Shown here: piece by piece, positions 24,953 to 32,776 of the stretch | Layout: each line of letters begins with the position of its first letter | Numbering within the stretch: position 1 is the stretch's first letter | Source: Actinorhabdospora filicis | GTDB lineage: Bacteria > Actinomycetota > Actinomycetes > Mycobacteriales > Micromonosporaceae | NCBI RefSeq assembly: GCF_030269765.1 | Contig: NZ_BSTX01000001.1 | Coordinates: forward strand, 372,001 to 436,000 | Direction: 5' to 3' | DNA length: 64,000 nucleotides | The notes under the pieces: model-generated | The model's database searches: none | What the model saw: only the letters and a program-made list of their open reading frames with translations | Told to the model about the DNA's origin: nothing | Program-made: the position numbers and the translations under genes

Positions 24953-26092
24953 CTACTCGGCGATCGGCGGGACCGGGACGGGCGGGACCTCGCCGACGTA
25001 CTTGGCGCGAGGACGGATGATCTTGCTGTCGCGGGCCTGCTCCAGCACGTTCGCCGCCCAGCCGATCACGCGCGACGCGGCGAAGGTGGGGGTGAACATG
25101 TCGCGCGGGACGCCGCAGTCCTCCATGACCACACCGGCGAAGAACTCCACATTGGTGTAGAGGTTGCGGCCCGGCTTCAGCTCGGCCAGGATCTCCACGA
25201 CCCGCTTCTCGACCTGCTTGGCGAACTCCACGCGGTGGCCGCCGAGGGACGTGGCGACGTCGCGCAGCATCAGCGAGCGCGGGTCGTCGGTCTTGTAGAC
25301 GGCGTGGCCGAAGCCCATCAGCCGCTCGCCGCCCTCGATCTTGCCGCGGACCCAGGAGTCGATGTTCTCCGGCGTGCCGATGGCGTCCAGGGCGTCCAGG
25401 GCGCGGCTGGGGGCGCCGCCGTGCAGCGGGCCGGACAGCGCGCCGATCGCGCCGACCAGCGCGGCGCCCATGTCGGCGCCGGTGGAGGCGATGACGCGGG
25501 CGGTGAAGGTGGAGGCGTTGAAGCCGTGGTCGATGGTGGACATGAGGTAGGCCTCGATCGCCCGGGCGTGCTCGGGCTTGGGCTCCTCACCGGTGAGCAT
25601 GTAGAGGTAGTTGGCCGCGTAGGCGAGGTCGTCGCGGGGCGCGATCGGCTCCAGGCCCTGGCGCAGGCGGTGCAGCGAGGTGAGGATCGTCGGGACGATC
25701 GCCGAGGCGTACACCGCGTCGGCCAGACGCGTCTCCTCGTCGATGTCCAGGACGGGCTTCATGCCCCGCAGCGCGGCGGCGAAGGACAGCGCGGTGCGCA
25801 GGCCCTCCATCGGCACCGAGACGGTCAGGGACGGCAGCAGGTCCGCCACGGCCTTCGGCAGGTGCCGCAGGGGCGTCACCTCGGCGATGAAGGCCTCGCG
25901 CTGCGCCACCGTCGGCAGCTCGCCCTTCAGCATGAGGTGCCATACGTCCTCGAAGTCGCGCTTCTGGATCAGCTCGATGGCCGAGTACTGGCGGTAGTGG
26001 TAGAAGCCCTCTTCACCACGCACATCGCCGACCTCGGTCTCGGTGACGATGACACCGGCCAGACCCCGCGGCACCTCGATGAAATCAGTCAT
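24953..26092 (-). CDS. Citrate synthase (type I, short form)
   Basis: This 379-aa enzyme condenses acetyl-CoA and oxaloacetate into citrate. It begins with DFIEVPRGLAGVIVTETEVGDVRGEEGFYHYRQYSAIEL. It contains the catalytic histidines in DHGFNASTFTARV and MGFGHAVYKTDDPR, the LSGPLHGGAPS loop and a late EFFAGVVMEDCGVPRDMFTP carrying the catalytic aspartate region. The 370-380-aa form is common in actinomycetes beside a longer citrate synthase, and some members act as 2-methylcitrate synthases, so the symbol is left empty. The ATG at 26092 is chosen for its AGGGAGG ribosome site; another in-frame ATG lies 21 bases upstream. Confidence 0.92.
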   Translation of the reverse strand: MTDFIEVPRGLAGVIVTETEVGDVRGEEGFYHYRQYSAIELIQKRDFEDVWHLMLKGELPTVAQREAFIAEVTPLRHLPKAVADLLPSLTVSVPMEGLRTALSFAAALRGMKPVLDIDEETRLADAVYASAIVPTILTSLHRLRQGLEPIAPRDDLAYAANYLYMLTGEEPKPEHARAIEAYLMSTIDHGFNASTFTARVIASTGADMGAALVGAIGALSGPLHGGAPSRALDALDAIGTPENIDSWVRGKIEGGERLMGFGHAVYKTDDPRSLMLRDVATSLGGHRVEFAKQVEKRVVEILAELKPGRNLYTNVEFFAGVVMEDCGVPRDMFTPTFAASRVIGWAANVLEQARDSKIIRPRAKYVGEVPPVPVPPIAE

Positions 26093-26420
26093 GTCGACCT
26101 CCCTGTCAGTCATGACGACACTGTGTGCCGGGGATGGCCCGGCGGACACACACTCCTGCGGTAACAGACCCATTGTCAACCTTGTGTGCCGCAACGGCCG
26201 TCCCCGCCCCCGTAATGTGGGCCACGCTGCGTTTAAGCCCGCCGGTAAACGCTTCCAGCGGGGCGTGTGTTTACGCACCTCGCCGCCTTGATCGCGGCCG
26301 CGCGGGCTGGCACCGAGTGACACTGAGCGAGGAACGTCACCTGCGTCACACTTGCGCAACCTCGCCCTCGGTGACCGTGTCGGCGCGCGCCCGCGACGGC
26401 GTTCGTGCGAGGCTGTCGGC
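26093..26420. other. Divergent intergenic region with nested inverted repeats
   Basis: This 328-bp gap separates divergent citrate synthase and capA-like genes. It holds a perfect 7-bp inverted repeat GCGTTTA (26229-26235) / TAAACGC (26246-26252). The second arm also overlaps a GTAAAC (26245-26250) that pairs with GTTTAC at 26269-26274. A TTGACA hexamer on the minus strand (26174-26179) could be a -35 box for the citrate synthase gene, although no matching -10 is clear. No open frame of gene quality is present. Confidence 0.45.
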
Positions 26421-27479
26421 GTGCGCACCCGCCTCACCGCAGCCCTGACCGCCGCCGTCCTCCTGTTCGCCACGGCCGCGTGCGGCTCCTCCGGCGACGA
26501 CGGCACGGCGGCCTCGCCGCCGTCCCCGCCGGCGGCGTCATCGAGCGCTCCCCGGGACTCCGCGACGATCGCGATCGCCGGTGACGTCCACTTCGAGGGA
26601 CGCGTCGCCGACCTCCTGGCGAACCCGGCGACGGCCTTCGGCCCGGTCGCGGAGGTGTTCAGGTCCGCCGACTACGCCATGGTCAACTTCGAGACCTCGG
26701 TGACCGAGCGGACCACCGCGCAGCCCAAGCAGTACAAGTTCAAGACGTCCCCGGCGGCCTTCCAGGCCGTCAAGGACGCCGGGATCGACCTGGTCAGCCT
26801 GGCCAACAACCACGTGCTGGACTTCGGGCGCGGCGGGCTGGAGGACACCCTCGCCGCCGCCGACGCCGCCGGGGTCCCGCACATCGGCGCGGGCGCGAAC
26901 ACCGCCGCCGCGCTGGCCCCCGTCATCGCCGACCTGAACGGCACCCGCGTCGCCTTCATCGGCGTGTCCCAGATCTGGGAGCTGTGGGACACCTGGATGG
27001 CCGGGGACGACCGGCCCGGCATCGCCCACACCGCGCACGAGGACCTCGTCACCGAGGCCGTCCGCGACGCCAAGAAGCAGGCCGACGTGGTGATCCTGAT
27101 GATGCACTGGGGCACCGAAGGGCAGGAGTGCCCCAACGGCGAGCAGAAGGACTGGGCGAAGCGCCTGTCGGAGGCCGGGGCCGACGCGATCATCGGCACC
27201 CACGCCCACCTCATGCAGGGCGAGGGCCGGCTGAACGACTCCTACGTCTTCTACGGCCTGGGCAACTTCCTGTGGTGGTGGGACGACGCCTTCAGCAACG
27301 ACACCGGCGTGCTGGAGCTGACCGTCTCGGGCGGGCACCTGACCGGCACGCGCTTCGTCCCGGCGCACATCTCCTCGACGGGGCAGCCGATCCCGTCCTC
27401 GGGCGCCGAGGCCGAGCGGATCTCGGGCAAGCTCGACGGCCTGCGCAAGTGCACCGGTCTCAAGGACGCCCCGGCCTGA
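26421..27479 (+). CDS. CapA-family lipoprotein (poly-gamma-glutamate synthesis type)
   Basis: From the GTG at 26421 this is a 352-aa protein. The N-terminus is a lipoprotein signal (LLFATAACGS, Cys about residue 20) followed by a Ser/Pro/Ala linker, so it should be anchored outside the membrane. The body is a CapA metallophosphatase-like domain: IAIAGDVHFEGRV, DYAMVNFETSVT, LANNHVLDFG, VILMMHWGTEGQ and GTHAHLMQGEG with putative metal ligands Asp, Asn and His. CapA proteins take part in poly-gamma-glutamate export or retention, but stand-alone lipoprotein forms are common and uncharacterised. No capBC genes are nearby. Confidence 0.85.
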   Translation: MRTRLTAALTAAVLLFATAACGSSGDDGTAASPPSPPAASSSAPRDSATIAIAGDVHFEGRVADLLANPATAFGPVAEVFRSADYAMVNFETSVTERTTAQPKQYKFKTSPAAFQAVKDAGIDLVSLANNHVLDFGRGGLEDTLAAADAAGVPHIGAGANTAAALAPVIADLNGTRVAFIGVSQIWELWDTWMAGDDRPGIAHTAHEDLVTEAVRDAKKQADVVILMMHWGTEGQECPNGEQKDWAKRLSEAGADAIIGTHAHLMQGEGRLNDSYVFYGLGNFLWWWDDAFSNDTGVLELTVSGGHLTGTRFVPAHISSTGQPIPSSGAEAERISGKLDGLRKCTGLKDAPA

Positions 27480-27504
27480 GCGGCCGGGGCGTGCCCGCGT
27501 CCGG

Positions 27505-28074
27505 TCAGGCGGCGACCGCCGCCGCGATCTTGCCGGTGAGCGCGCCCAGCAGCTCGCGCACGAGCCCGATGGTGGCCTCGTCGGCGAGGTTCCCCTTCTC
27601 GTCGAAGCGCTCGTAGGAGCGGAACACGATCACCTCGGGCTTGACCACCACGTCGGTGTGGGTCCACACGAAGACCTGCCGCAGCGCCAGCTGCGCGCGG
27701 ACCGTCCCGAAGTTGGTGGGGGCGGCGCCCATGATCGCGGTGGGCTTGCGGTCGAGCGGGCCGCCCGTCCTGGCCCAGTCGGTGCTGGCCCAGTCGATGG
27801 CGTTCTTGAGGACGCCCGGGACCGAGTAGTTGAACTCGGGCGTGGCGATCAGCAGCCCGTCGGCCTCGGCGACGCGGCGGCGCAGGTCGGCGGCGGGCTC
27901 GGGGCGCAGCTCCTCGGTGTCCAGGTCGAAGTCGTAGGGCGGGATCTCCCGCAGGCGGTCGTAGATCTCGATCTCCACGCCCTCCGGGGCGTGCTCCTGG
28001 GCCGCGCGCAGCAGAGCGGTGTTGTGGGAGTCGGCGCGAAGGCTGCCGCTGACGCCGAGGATCTTGATGGTCAT
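27505..28074 (-). CDS. NADPH-dependent FMN reductase
   Basis: This 189-aa flavodoxin-fold protein has the FMN phosphate-binding start ILGVSGSLRADSHNTALLRAA and the isoalloxazine loop LLIATPEFNYSVPGVLKNAIDWAS. This is the pattern of NAD(P)H-dependent FMN reductases and quinone or azo reductases (SsuE/ChrR group). Length is typical. It converges on the capA-like gene and is divergent from the amidohydrolase gene. Confidence 0.9.
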   Translation of the reverse strand: MTIKILGVSGSLRADSHNTALLRAAQEHAPEGVEIEIYDRLREIPPYDFDLDTEELRPEPAADLRRRVAEADGLLIATPEFNYSVPGVLKNAIDWASTDWARTGGPLDRKPTAIMGAAPTNFGTVRAQLALRQVFVWTHTDVVVKPEVIVFRSYERFDEKGNLADEATIGLVRELLGALTGKIAAAVAA

Positions 28075-28247
28075 GTCGTGGCTCCTGGGTGGTGGTCCAA
28101 CCGGTACGGGAGTCAGCGTGCGGGCCCGGGTTGATGCATCGCCTACTCGTTCGCCACGCGCGCCACCGATGGCGGACGGATGGCGCGCGCATCAGCGTCC
28201 CGGCGCATCGTCGGCGGCATCGACCACCGACTCATCTGGGAGCGACC

Positions 28248-29198
28248 ATGCGCATCGACGTGCACGCACACCTTTGGACCGACGCCTACCTGGACCTGCT
28301 CGACTCCTACGGCCGCGCCGACACCGCCACCCAGCGCGGCACCGGAGCCGGGTACACCGAGGCCGAACTGGAGGCGCGCTTCGCGCTGAACGACTCGGCC
28401 GGCATCGGCCACCAGGTCCTGTCGGTCTCGCCGCAGAACCCGCACTTCGCCCGCCGCGACCACGCCATCGGCGCCGCGCGCATGGCCAACGACGTCTACG
28501 CCGAGGCCGTCGCCGCCCACCCGGGCCGCTTCTCGGCCTTCGCGGCCCTCCCGCTGCCGCACGTCGACGCCGCCCTCGCCGAGCTGGAGCGCGCGCTGGA
28601 CACCCTGGGGATGCTCGGCGTCGCGGTGACCACCGACGTCCTCGGGCACACCCTCGCCGACCCGCTGCTCGCGCCGGTGCTGGCCGAGCTCAACCGGCGC
28701 GGCAGCGTCCTGTACGTCCACCCCTCCGGCCACGGCGCCGGGACGCCGCTGATCGAGCGGCACCGGATGCGCTGGATGGTCGGCGCGCCCATGGAGGACA
28801 CCATCGCCGCGATGCACATGATCCTGGCCGACATCCCGTCCCGCTACCCGCGCCTGAAGATCATCAACTCGCACCTCGGCGGGGCGCTGCCGATGCTGCT
28901 GCAGCGCGCCGACAACCAGTACCGCTGGGAGTCGCCCGAGACCCGCGAGCTGCCCAGCGAGACCGCCCGCCGCATGTGGTACGACACCGTCAGCCACGGG
29001 CACGTGCCCGCCCTGCGCGCGGCGGCGGAGACCTTCGGCGCCGACCGGCTCGTCCTCGGCACCGACTTCCCCTACCAGAACGGCGATCTGCTGCGGCGCG
29101 CCGTCACGTCGATCGGCGACGCGCTGGACCCCGCCGGGGCGAGCGCGGTCCTGGACGCCAACGCGGCGGCGGTGCTGGGTCTCGGCCGCGCGGCGTGA
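28248..29198 (+). CDS. Amidohydrolase-2 (ACMSD-like) metal-dependent hydrolase or decarboxylase
   Basis: From the ATG at 28248, after GGGAG, this is a 316-aa TIM-barrel protein. The first metal site is MRIDVHAHLW (HxH), the later histidine is in LKIINSHLGGALP, and the final acidic ligand is in RLVLGTDFPYQNGD. The family includes aminocarboxymuconate-semialdehyde decarboxylase and related aromatic-acid decarboxylases; which reaction applies cannot be decided. The gene ends before a strong terminator and is not clearly in an operon. Confidence 0.87.
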   Translation: MRIDVHAHLWTDAYLDLLDSYGRADTATQRGTGAGYTEAELEARFALNDSAGIGHQVLSVSPQNPHFARRDHAIGAARMANDVYAEAVAAHPGRFSAFAALPLPHVDAALAELERALDTLGMLGVAVTTDVLGHTLADPLLAPVLAELNRRGSVLYVHPSGHGAGTPLIERHRMRWMVGAPMEDTIAAMHMILADIPSRYPRLKIINSHLGGALPMLLQRADNQYRWESPETRELPSETARRMWYDTVSHGHVPALRAAAETFGADRLVLGTDFPYQNGDLLRRAVTSIGDALDPAGASAVLDANAAAVLGLGRAA

Positions 29199-29377
29199 GG
29201 ACCGGCCCGGCCGCCGGGCACACGGCGCATCCGCCCCACCCCACCGGGGGCGGATGCGCCGCGCGTCGCGTCCGGCACGCCCTGATCCGCCGCGCCGGGC
29301 GCGCGTCCCGGTGCGGTCGTCCCCGCCGGGCCGTCCGCGGGACGGCGTGGTGAGCGGGATCCGCCCGATACGGCAAA

Positions 29378-29403
29378 GGGCCGGAGGCATTCGCCTCCGG
29401 CCC
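29378..29403. terminator. Bidirectional intrinsic terminator
   Basis: GGGCCGGAGGC and GCCTCCGGCCC form a perfect 11-bp stem with an ATTC tetraloop, preceded by CAAA and followed by GCTTTT. It ends the amidohydrolase gene and, from the other side, the operon finishing at 29424. Confidence 0.88.
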
Positions 29404-29423
29404 GCTTTTCGTACTCGCCCCGC

Positions 29424-29858
29424 TCAGTCCTCGCCGGGGACGCGGGCACCGAAGATGCTCCGCTGGCCCTCCTCGATCGCGACGTCGTTGATGCTGGCCT
29501 CGCGGCGGGCCATGAGCCCGTCGGCGGCGAACTCCCACAGCTCGTTGCCGTGGCTGCGCCACCACTGGCCGCCGGCGTCGCGCCACTCGTACTGGAAGCG
29601 GACGGCGATGCGGTCGCCGGTGAAGGACCACAGCTGCTTGCGCAGGGCGTAGTCGTTCTCCTTGGCCCACTTGCGGGTGAGGAACTCGCGGATGGCCTCG
29701 CGGCCGGTGAGGAACTCGCCGCGGTTGCGCCAGACGGAGTCGGGCGTGTAGGCGAGGGACACGCGCTCGGGATCGCGGGTGTTCCAGGCGTCCTCGGCGG
29801 CCTGGACCTTGGCGGCGGCCGTTTCGGCGGTGAACGGGGGCAGCGGCGGGCGGGTCAT
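29424..29858 (-). CDS. NTF2-like (DUF1348) protein
   Basis: This 144-aa protein is the last gene of the 29.4-32.6 kb operon. The pattern [60 protein letters not shown], then [27 protein letters not shown], is that of the DUF1348 branch of the NTF2-like superfamily, cone-shaped folds that bind or transform small hydrophobic ligands. The function is unknown. It lies 63 bp after the alpha/beta-hydrolase gene. Confidence 0.88.
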   Translation of the reverse strand: MTRPPLPPFTAETAAAKVQAAEDAWNTRDPERVSLAYTPDSVWRNRGEFLTGREAIREFLTRKWAKENDYALRKQLWSFTGDRIAVRFQYEWRDAGGQWWRSHGNELWEFAADGLMARREASINDVAIEEGQRSIFGARVPGED

Positions 29859-29921
29859 GACGGCTCCTTGTTCCTTGGGGACGGTGGAGGCCGGGCCCGT
29901 GCGGGCCCGGCCGGTGCGTGC

Positions 29922-30782
29922 TTAGAGGACGCGCCCGAGGAAGGCGCGGATCAGCGCGGCGATCTCCTCGCCGTGCGTCTCCAGGGCGAAGTGCCCGGCG
30001 TCCAGCAGGTGGATCTCGGCGTCGGGCAGGTCCCGGGCGTAGGCGCGGGCCCCGGCCTCGCCGAAGATCTCGTCGTTGCGGCCCCACGCCACCAGCGTCG
30101 GCGGCTGGTGGGTGCGGAAGTACTCCTGGAAGGCGGGGTAGCCGTCGAGGTTGTTCTTGTAGTCGTGGAACAGCTCCAGCTGGACCTCCTTGTTGCCGGG
30201 CCGGTCGAGGTAGGCCTGGTCGAGGGTCCAGGTGTCGGGGCTGAGGCGGTCGAGGCGGTCGGCGGGCACACCGTGGGTGTACTGCCACTCGGTGGCCTGG
30301 GCGGTGAGCAGCTCGCGGACGGCCGGCTCGTGGGTGACGCGGTCCACGGCGTGCGCGAACAGCGGCTCCCAGAAGGGCGTGAACCCGTCCATGTAGGCGT
30401 TGCCGCTCTGGCTGATCAGCGCGGTGACCCGCTCGGGGTTGCGGCTGGCGATGCGCAGCCCGATCGGGGCGCCGTAGTCCTGGATGTACAGGGCGAAGCG
30501 GTCCAGGCCGAGCTTGTCCAGCAGCTCCAGGGTGATCTCGGTGAGCTTGTCGAAGGTGTAGCCGAAGTCGGCGACCGCCGGGGCCGCCGACCGCCCGAAG
30601 CCGATGTGGTCGGGGGCGATCAGGTGGTAGTCGCCGGCCAGGTCCCGCAGCAGGTTGCGGAACATCGCCGAGCTGGACGGGAAGCCGTGCAGCAGCACCA
30701 GGGTGGGCTTGGCCGGGTCCCCGGCCTCGCGGTAGAAGACCGGCAGGCCCTGGATCTCGATCGTGTGGTGGGTGACGCTCAT
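29922..30782 (-). CDS. Alpha/beta-hydrolase with Asp nucleophile (dehalogenase/epoxide-hydrolase-like)
   Basis: This 286-aa protein has the oxyanion motif LLHGFPSSSAMFRNL and DHIGFGRS. The nucleophile elbow LYIQDYGAPIGLRIA has Asp where serine hydrolases have Ser; this is the mark of haloalkane dehalogenases, epoxide hydrolases and fluoroacetate dehalogenases. The cap region includes a conserved segment VQLELFHDYKNNLDGYPAFQEYFR, and the catalytic His lies in LDAGHFALETHGEEI. Substrate is unknown. It lies 10 bp after the HD-protein gene in the operon. Confidence 0.88.
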   Translation of the reverse strand: MSVTHHTIEIQGLPVFYREAGDPAKPTLVLLHGFPSSSAMFRNLLRDLAGDYHLIAPDHIGFGRSAAPAVADFGYTFDKLTEITLELLDKLGLDRFALYIQDYGAPIGLRIASRNPERVTALISQSGNAYMDGFTPFWEPLFAHAVDRVTHEPAVRELLTAQATEWQYTHGVPADRLDRLSPDTWTLDQAYLDRPGNKEVQLELFHDYKNNLDGYPAFQEYFRTHQPPTLVAWGRNDEIFGEAGARAYARDLPDAEIHLLDAGHFALETHGEEIAALIRAFLGRVL

Positions 30783-30792
30783 GGTGTAGCTC

Positions 30793-31416
30793 CTATTCGG
30801 ACCACGGTGAGGCCTGGATGACCTCGACGAAGTCGCCGCGGCGGAAGCCGGGGACGAAATGGGCCAGGACGTCGGCCTTGACGTTCCCGAAGGTCGTCTC
30901 GGGCCGGTCCCTGATGCCGTCGGTGAACGCGGCGAGGATCCGCCGCTTGAAGTCGGGGCGCGGGTGCTCGGCGACGACCGCCGCCCGCTGCTCGCCGGTG
31001 ATCGCGTCGTAGCCGAGGCCGAGGACGTCCAGCTCGACGCCGCGCGTCACCAGCGCCACCTCCGGCGCCATGCGCAGCGGGATCTCCGGGGTGGTGTGCA
31101 GCGCGATCGCGGTCCACACCAGCGCGGCGGCGTCGGCGGGGACGCCGTGCGACAGCAGGAATCCGCGCGCCTCGTCGGCGCCGTCGAGCTCGAAGCGGCC
31201 CGCGCCGCGGCGGCCCTCGACCAGGCCGAGGTCGTGGAACATCGCGCCCACGTACAGCAGCTCCGGGTCGTAGGCGAGCCCGTCGCGCTCGCCGCGCAGG
31301 GCGCCGAAGAAGTACACGCGCCGGGAGTGGTGGTAGATCAGCGGCGGCGCGACGTCGCGGACCAGTTCGGTGGCCTCCCGGGCGAGCCGGGAGTCGGGGA
31401 CGGCGGGCAGGGTCAT
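30793..31416 (-). CDS. HD-domain hydrolase, cyanamide-hydratase-like
   Basis: This 207-aa protein has the HD metal-site pattern in order: the first His in IYHHSRRVYFFGALRG, the HD pair in LLYVGAMFHDLGLVEG and later His/Asp candidates in WTAIALHTTPEIP and the VALVTRGVELDVLG segment. The overall sequence resembles bacterial homologues of fungal cyanamide hydratase rather than nucleotide phosphodiesterases. The true substrate is unknown. It sits 12 bp after the MFS gene and 10 bp before the hydrolase gene. Confidence 0.85.
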   Translation of the reverse strand: MTLPAVPDSRLAREATELVRDVAPPLIYHHSRRVYFFGALRGERDGLAYDPELLYVGAMFHDLGLVEGRRGAGRFELDGADEARGFLLSHGVPADAAALVWTAIALHTTPEIPLRMAPEVALVTRGVELDVLGLGYDAITGEQRAAVVAEHPRPDFKRRILAAFTDGIRDRPETTFGNVKADVLAHFVPGFRRGDFVEVIQASPWSE

Positions 31417-31428
31417 CGGGTGTCTCCT

Positions 31429-32589
31429 TCAGACGGTGGCCAGCGCCGCGGCGCGGCGCCGGATGAGCAGTGCGGCCGCGCCGAGGCTGAGGACGGCGCC
31501 GAGCGCCCAGTAGGCGCGGTGGCCGCCGGTCAGGGCGTGGATCCCGACGGCGACGCCGAGCCCGGCGGCGGCGGCGAGCTGGTGGATGACCCAGGCGGGG
31601 GCGAGGGTGCGTCCCATGCGGGCGCGGTCGAGGCCACGCGACAGGATCGCCATGGTCAGCGGGATCGCGGGGAAGGAGGCGACGCCGAAGAGGGCGGCGA
31701 CGATGATGAGGCTCGCGCTGGAGGTGTCGGCGGTGGCGAGGACGAGGACGGCGGCGCGCAGGAGGTAGAGGACGCGCAGGAGCGCCTCGGGGGTGCTGAA
31801 GCGCAGGAGGCGGGGCAGCAGCGCGGAGGTGATCCCGGCGGTGAGGGCGGCGACGGCGACGAGGCGCCCGGCGCCGACGGCGGTCCAGCCCGCTTCGGTG
31901 GCGTGCTTGGGCAGCAGCAGGACGACGACGTACATCACGGCGGCGTGGAGCCCGAAGGACACCAGGGTGGGTCCCCGGCCGCGCAGGCTCTCGCGTCCGG
32001 CGGAGGTGCCGGGGGCGCGGTCGCCGGGGAGCGTGAGGGCGAGCAGCGCGGTGACGAGGATCCCGGCGCCGCCGAGGACGAGGTAGGCGCCGCGGACTCC
32101 GATGGGCGCGAACAGGGAGGTCGCGGCCCACGGCCCGATGAGCTGCCCGAGGTTGATGCCGATGGAGGCGCGGGCCAGGGCGGGCGCGACCTTCTCGCCG
32201 TGTGCGCGGCCGAGGAGGGTGGTGACGGTGAGGCTGGAGGCGGAGGCGAAGCCGAGCCCGACCAGGACGGTGAAGACGGTGATGAACTGCCAGGTGTTCA
32301 CCACCAGGGCCAGTCCGGCGTAGCCGAGGGAGATGGACGCCAGGCCGCCGACGAGGACCCATTTGGCGCCCGCCTTGTCCAGGAGGCGGCCGATGACGGT
32401 CTGCGCGGCGCCGGTGAGCGCGGTGGCCAGGGCGGCGGCGATGGCGAGGGCCGAGACGTCGAGGTGGTATTCGGCGGCGGCGGGGGTGAAGAAGACCCCG
32501 GAGGTGAAGTTGAGCCCGAAGGACACGGTCATCGCGGCGAGGGCCGCCCGGGTGATCCAGGGGGACGGGGTGGGTGCCAAGGAGGTCAT
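31429..32589 (-). CDS. MFS transporter heading the hydrolase operon
   Basis: From the ATG at 32589 this is a 386-aa, 12-helix carrier. The N-terminal half contains ALAAMTVSFGLNFTSGVFFTPAAAEYHLDVSAL and GRLLDKAGAKWVLVGG (a loop 2-3 motif), and the second half repeats the fold. The profile fits oxalate/formate-like or general MFS_1 permeases; direction and substrate are unknown. It is the first gene of the four-gene operon and faces the AfsR-like regulator across a 187-bp region with a palindrome. Confidence 0.87.
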   Translation of the reverse strand: MTSLAPTPSPWITRAALAAMTVSFGLNFTSGVFFTPAAAEYHLDVSALAIAAALATALTGAAQTVIGRLLDKAGAKWVLVGGLASISLGYAGLALVVNTWQFITVFTVLVGLGFASASSLTVTTLLGRAHGEKVAPALARASIGINLGQLIGPWAATSLFAPIGVRGAYLVLGGAGILVTALLALTLPGDRAPGTSAGRESLRGRGPTLVSFGLHAAVMYVVVLLLPKHATEAGWTAVGAGRLVAVAALTAGITSALLPRLLRFSTPEALLRVLYLLRAAVLVLATADTSSASLIIVAALFGVASFPAIPLTMAILSRGLDRARMGRTLAPAWVIHQLAAAAGLGVAVGIHALTGGHRAYWALGAVLSLGAAALLIRRRAAALATV

Positions 32590-32640
32590 GGTGCGGTCCG
32601 TTCGGTTCGTGTGACGCCGCTCGCTTTTCCAGCCGGGATC

Positions 32641-32656
32641 CCGGGACATGTCCCGG
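32641..32656. promoter_or_regulatory. Perfect 16-bp palindrome between hydrolase operon and AfsR-like regulator
   Basis: CCGGGACATGTCCCGG is fully self-complementary and lies near the centre of the divergent region, 52 bases upstream of the MFS start and 121 bases upstream of the regulator start. A smaller palindrome, GGGATCCC, overlaps its left side. Position and symmetry make it a good operator candidate for a dimeric regulator. Confidence 0.5.
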
Positions 32657-32776
32657 TTCCCGTGGTTTCGGCGGGACTTCGGTGATCGAAGAGTGCGGGC
32701 GGTCCCTGATACGTTCGCCATCCGTCGGCCATCCGGGCGCCTGTGCCGTCCGGAGTGCACATGGAGGGTGGCGGTC

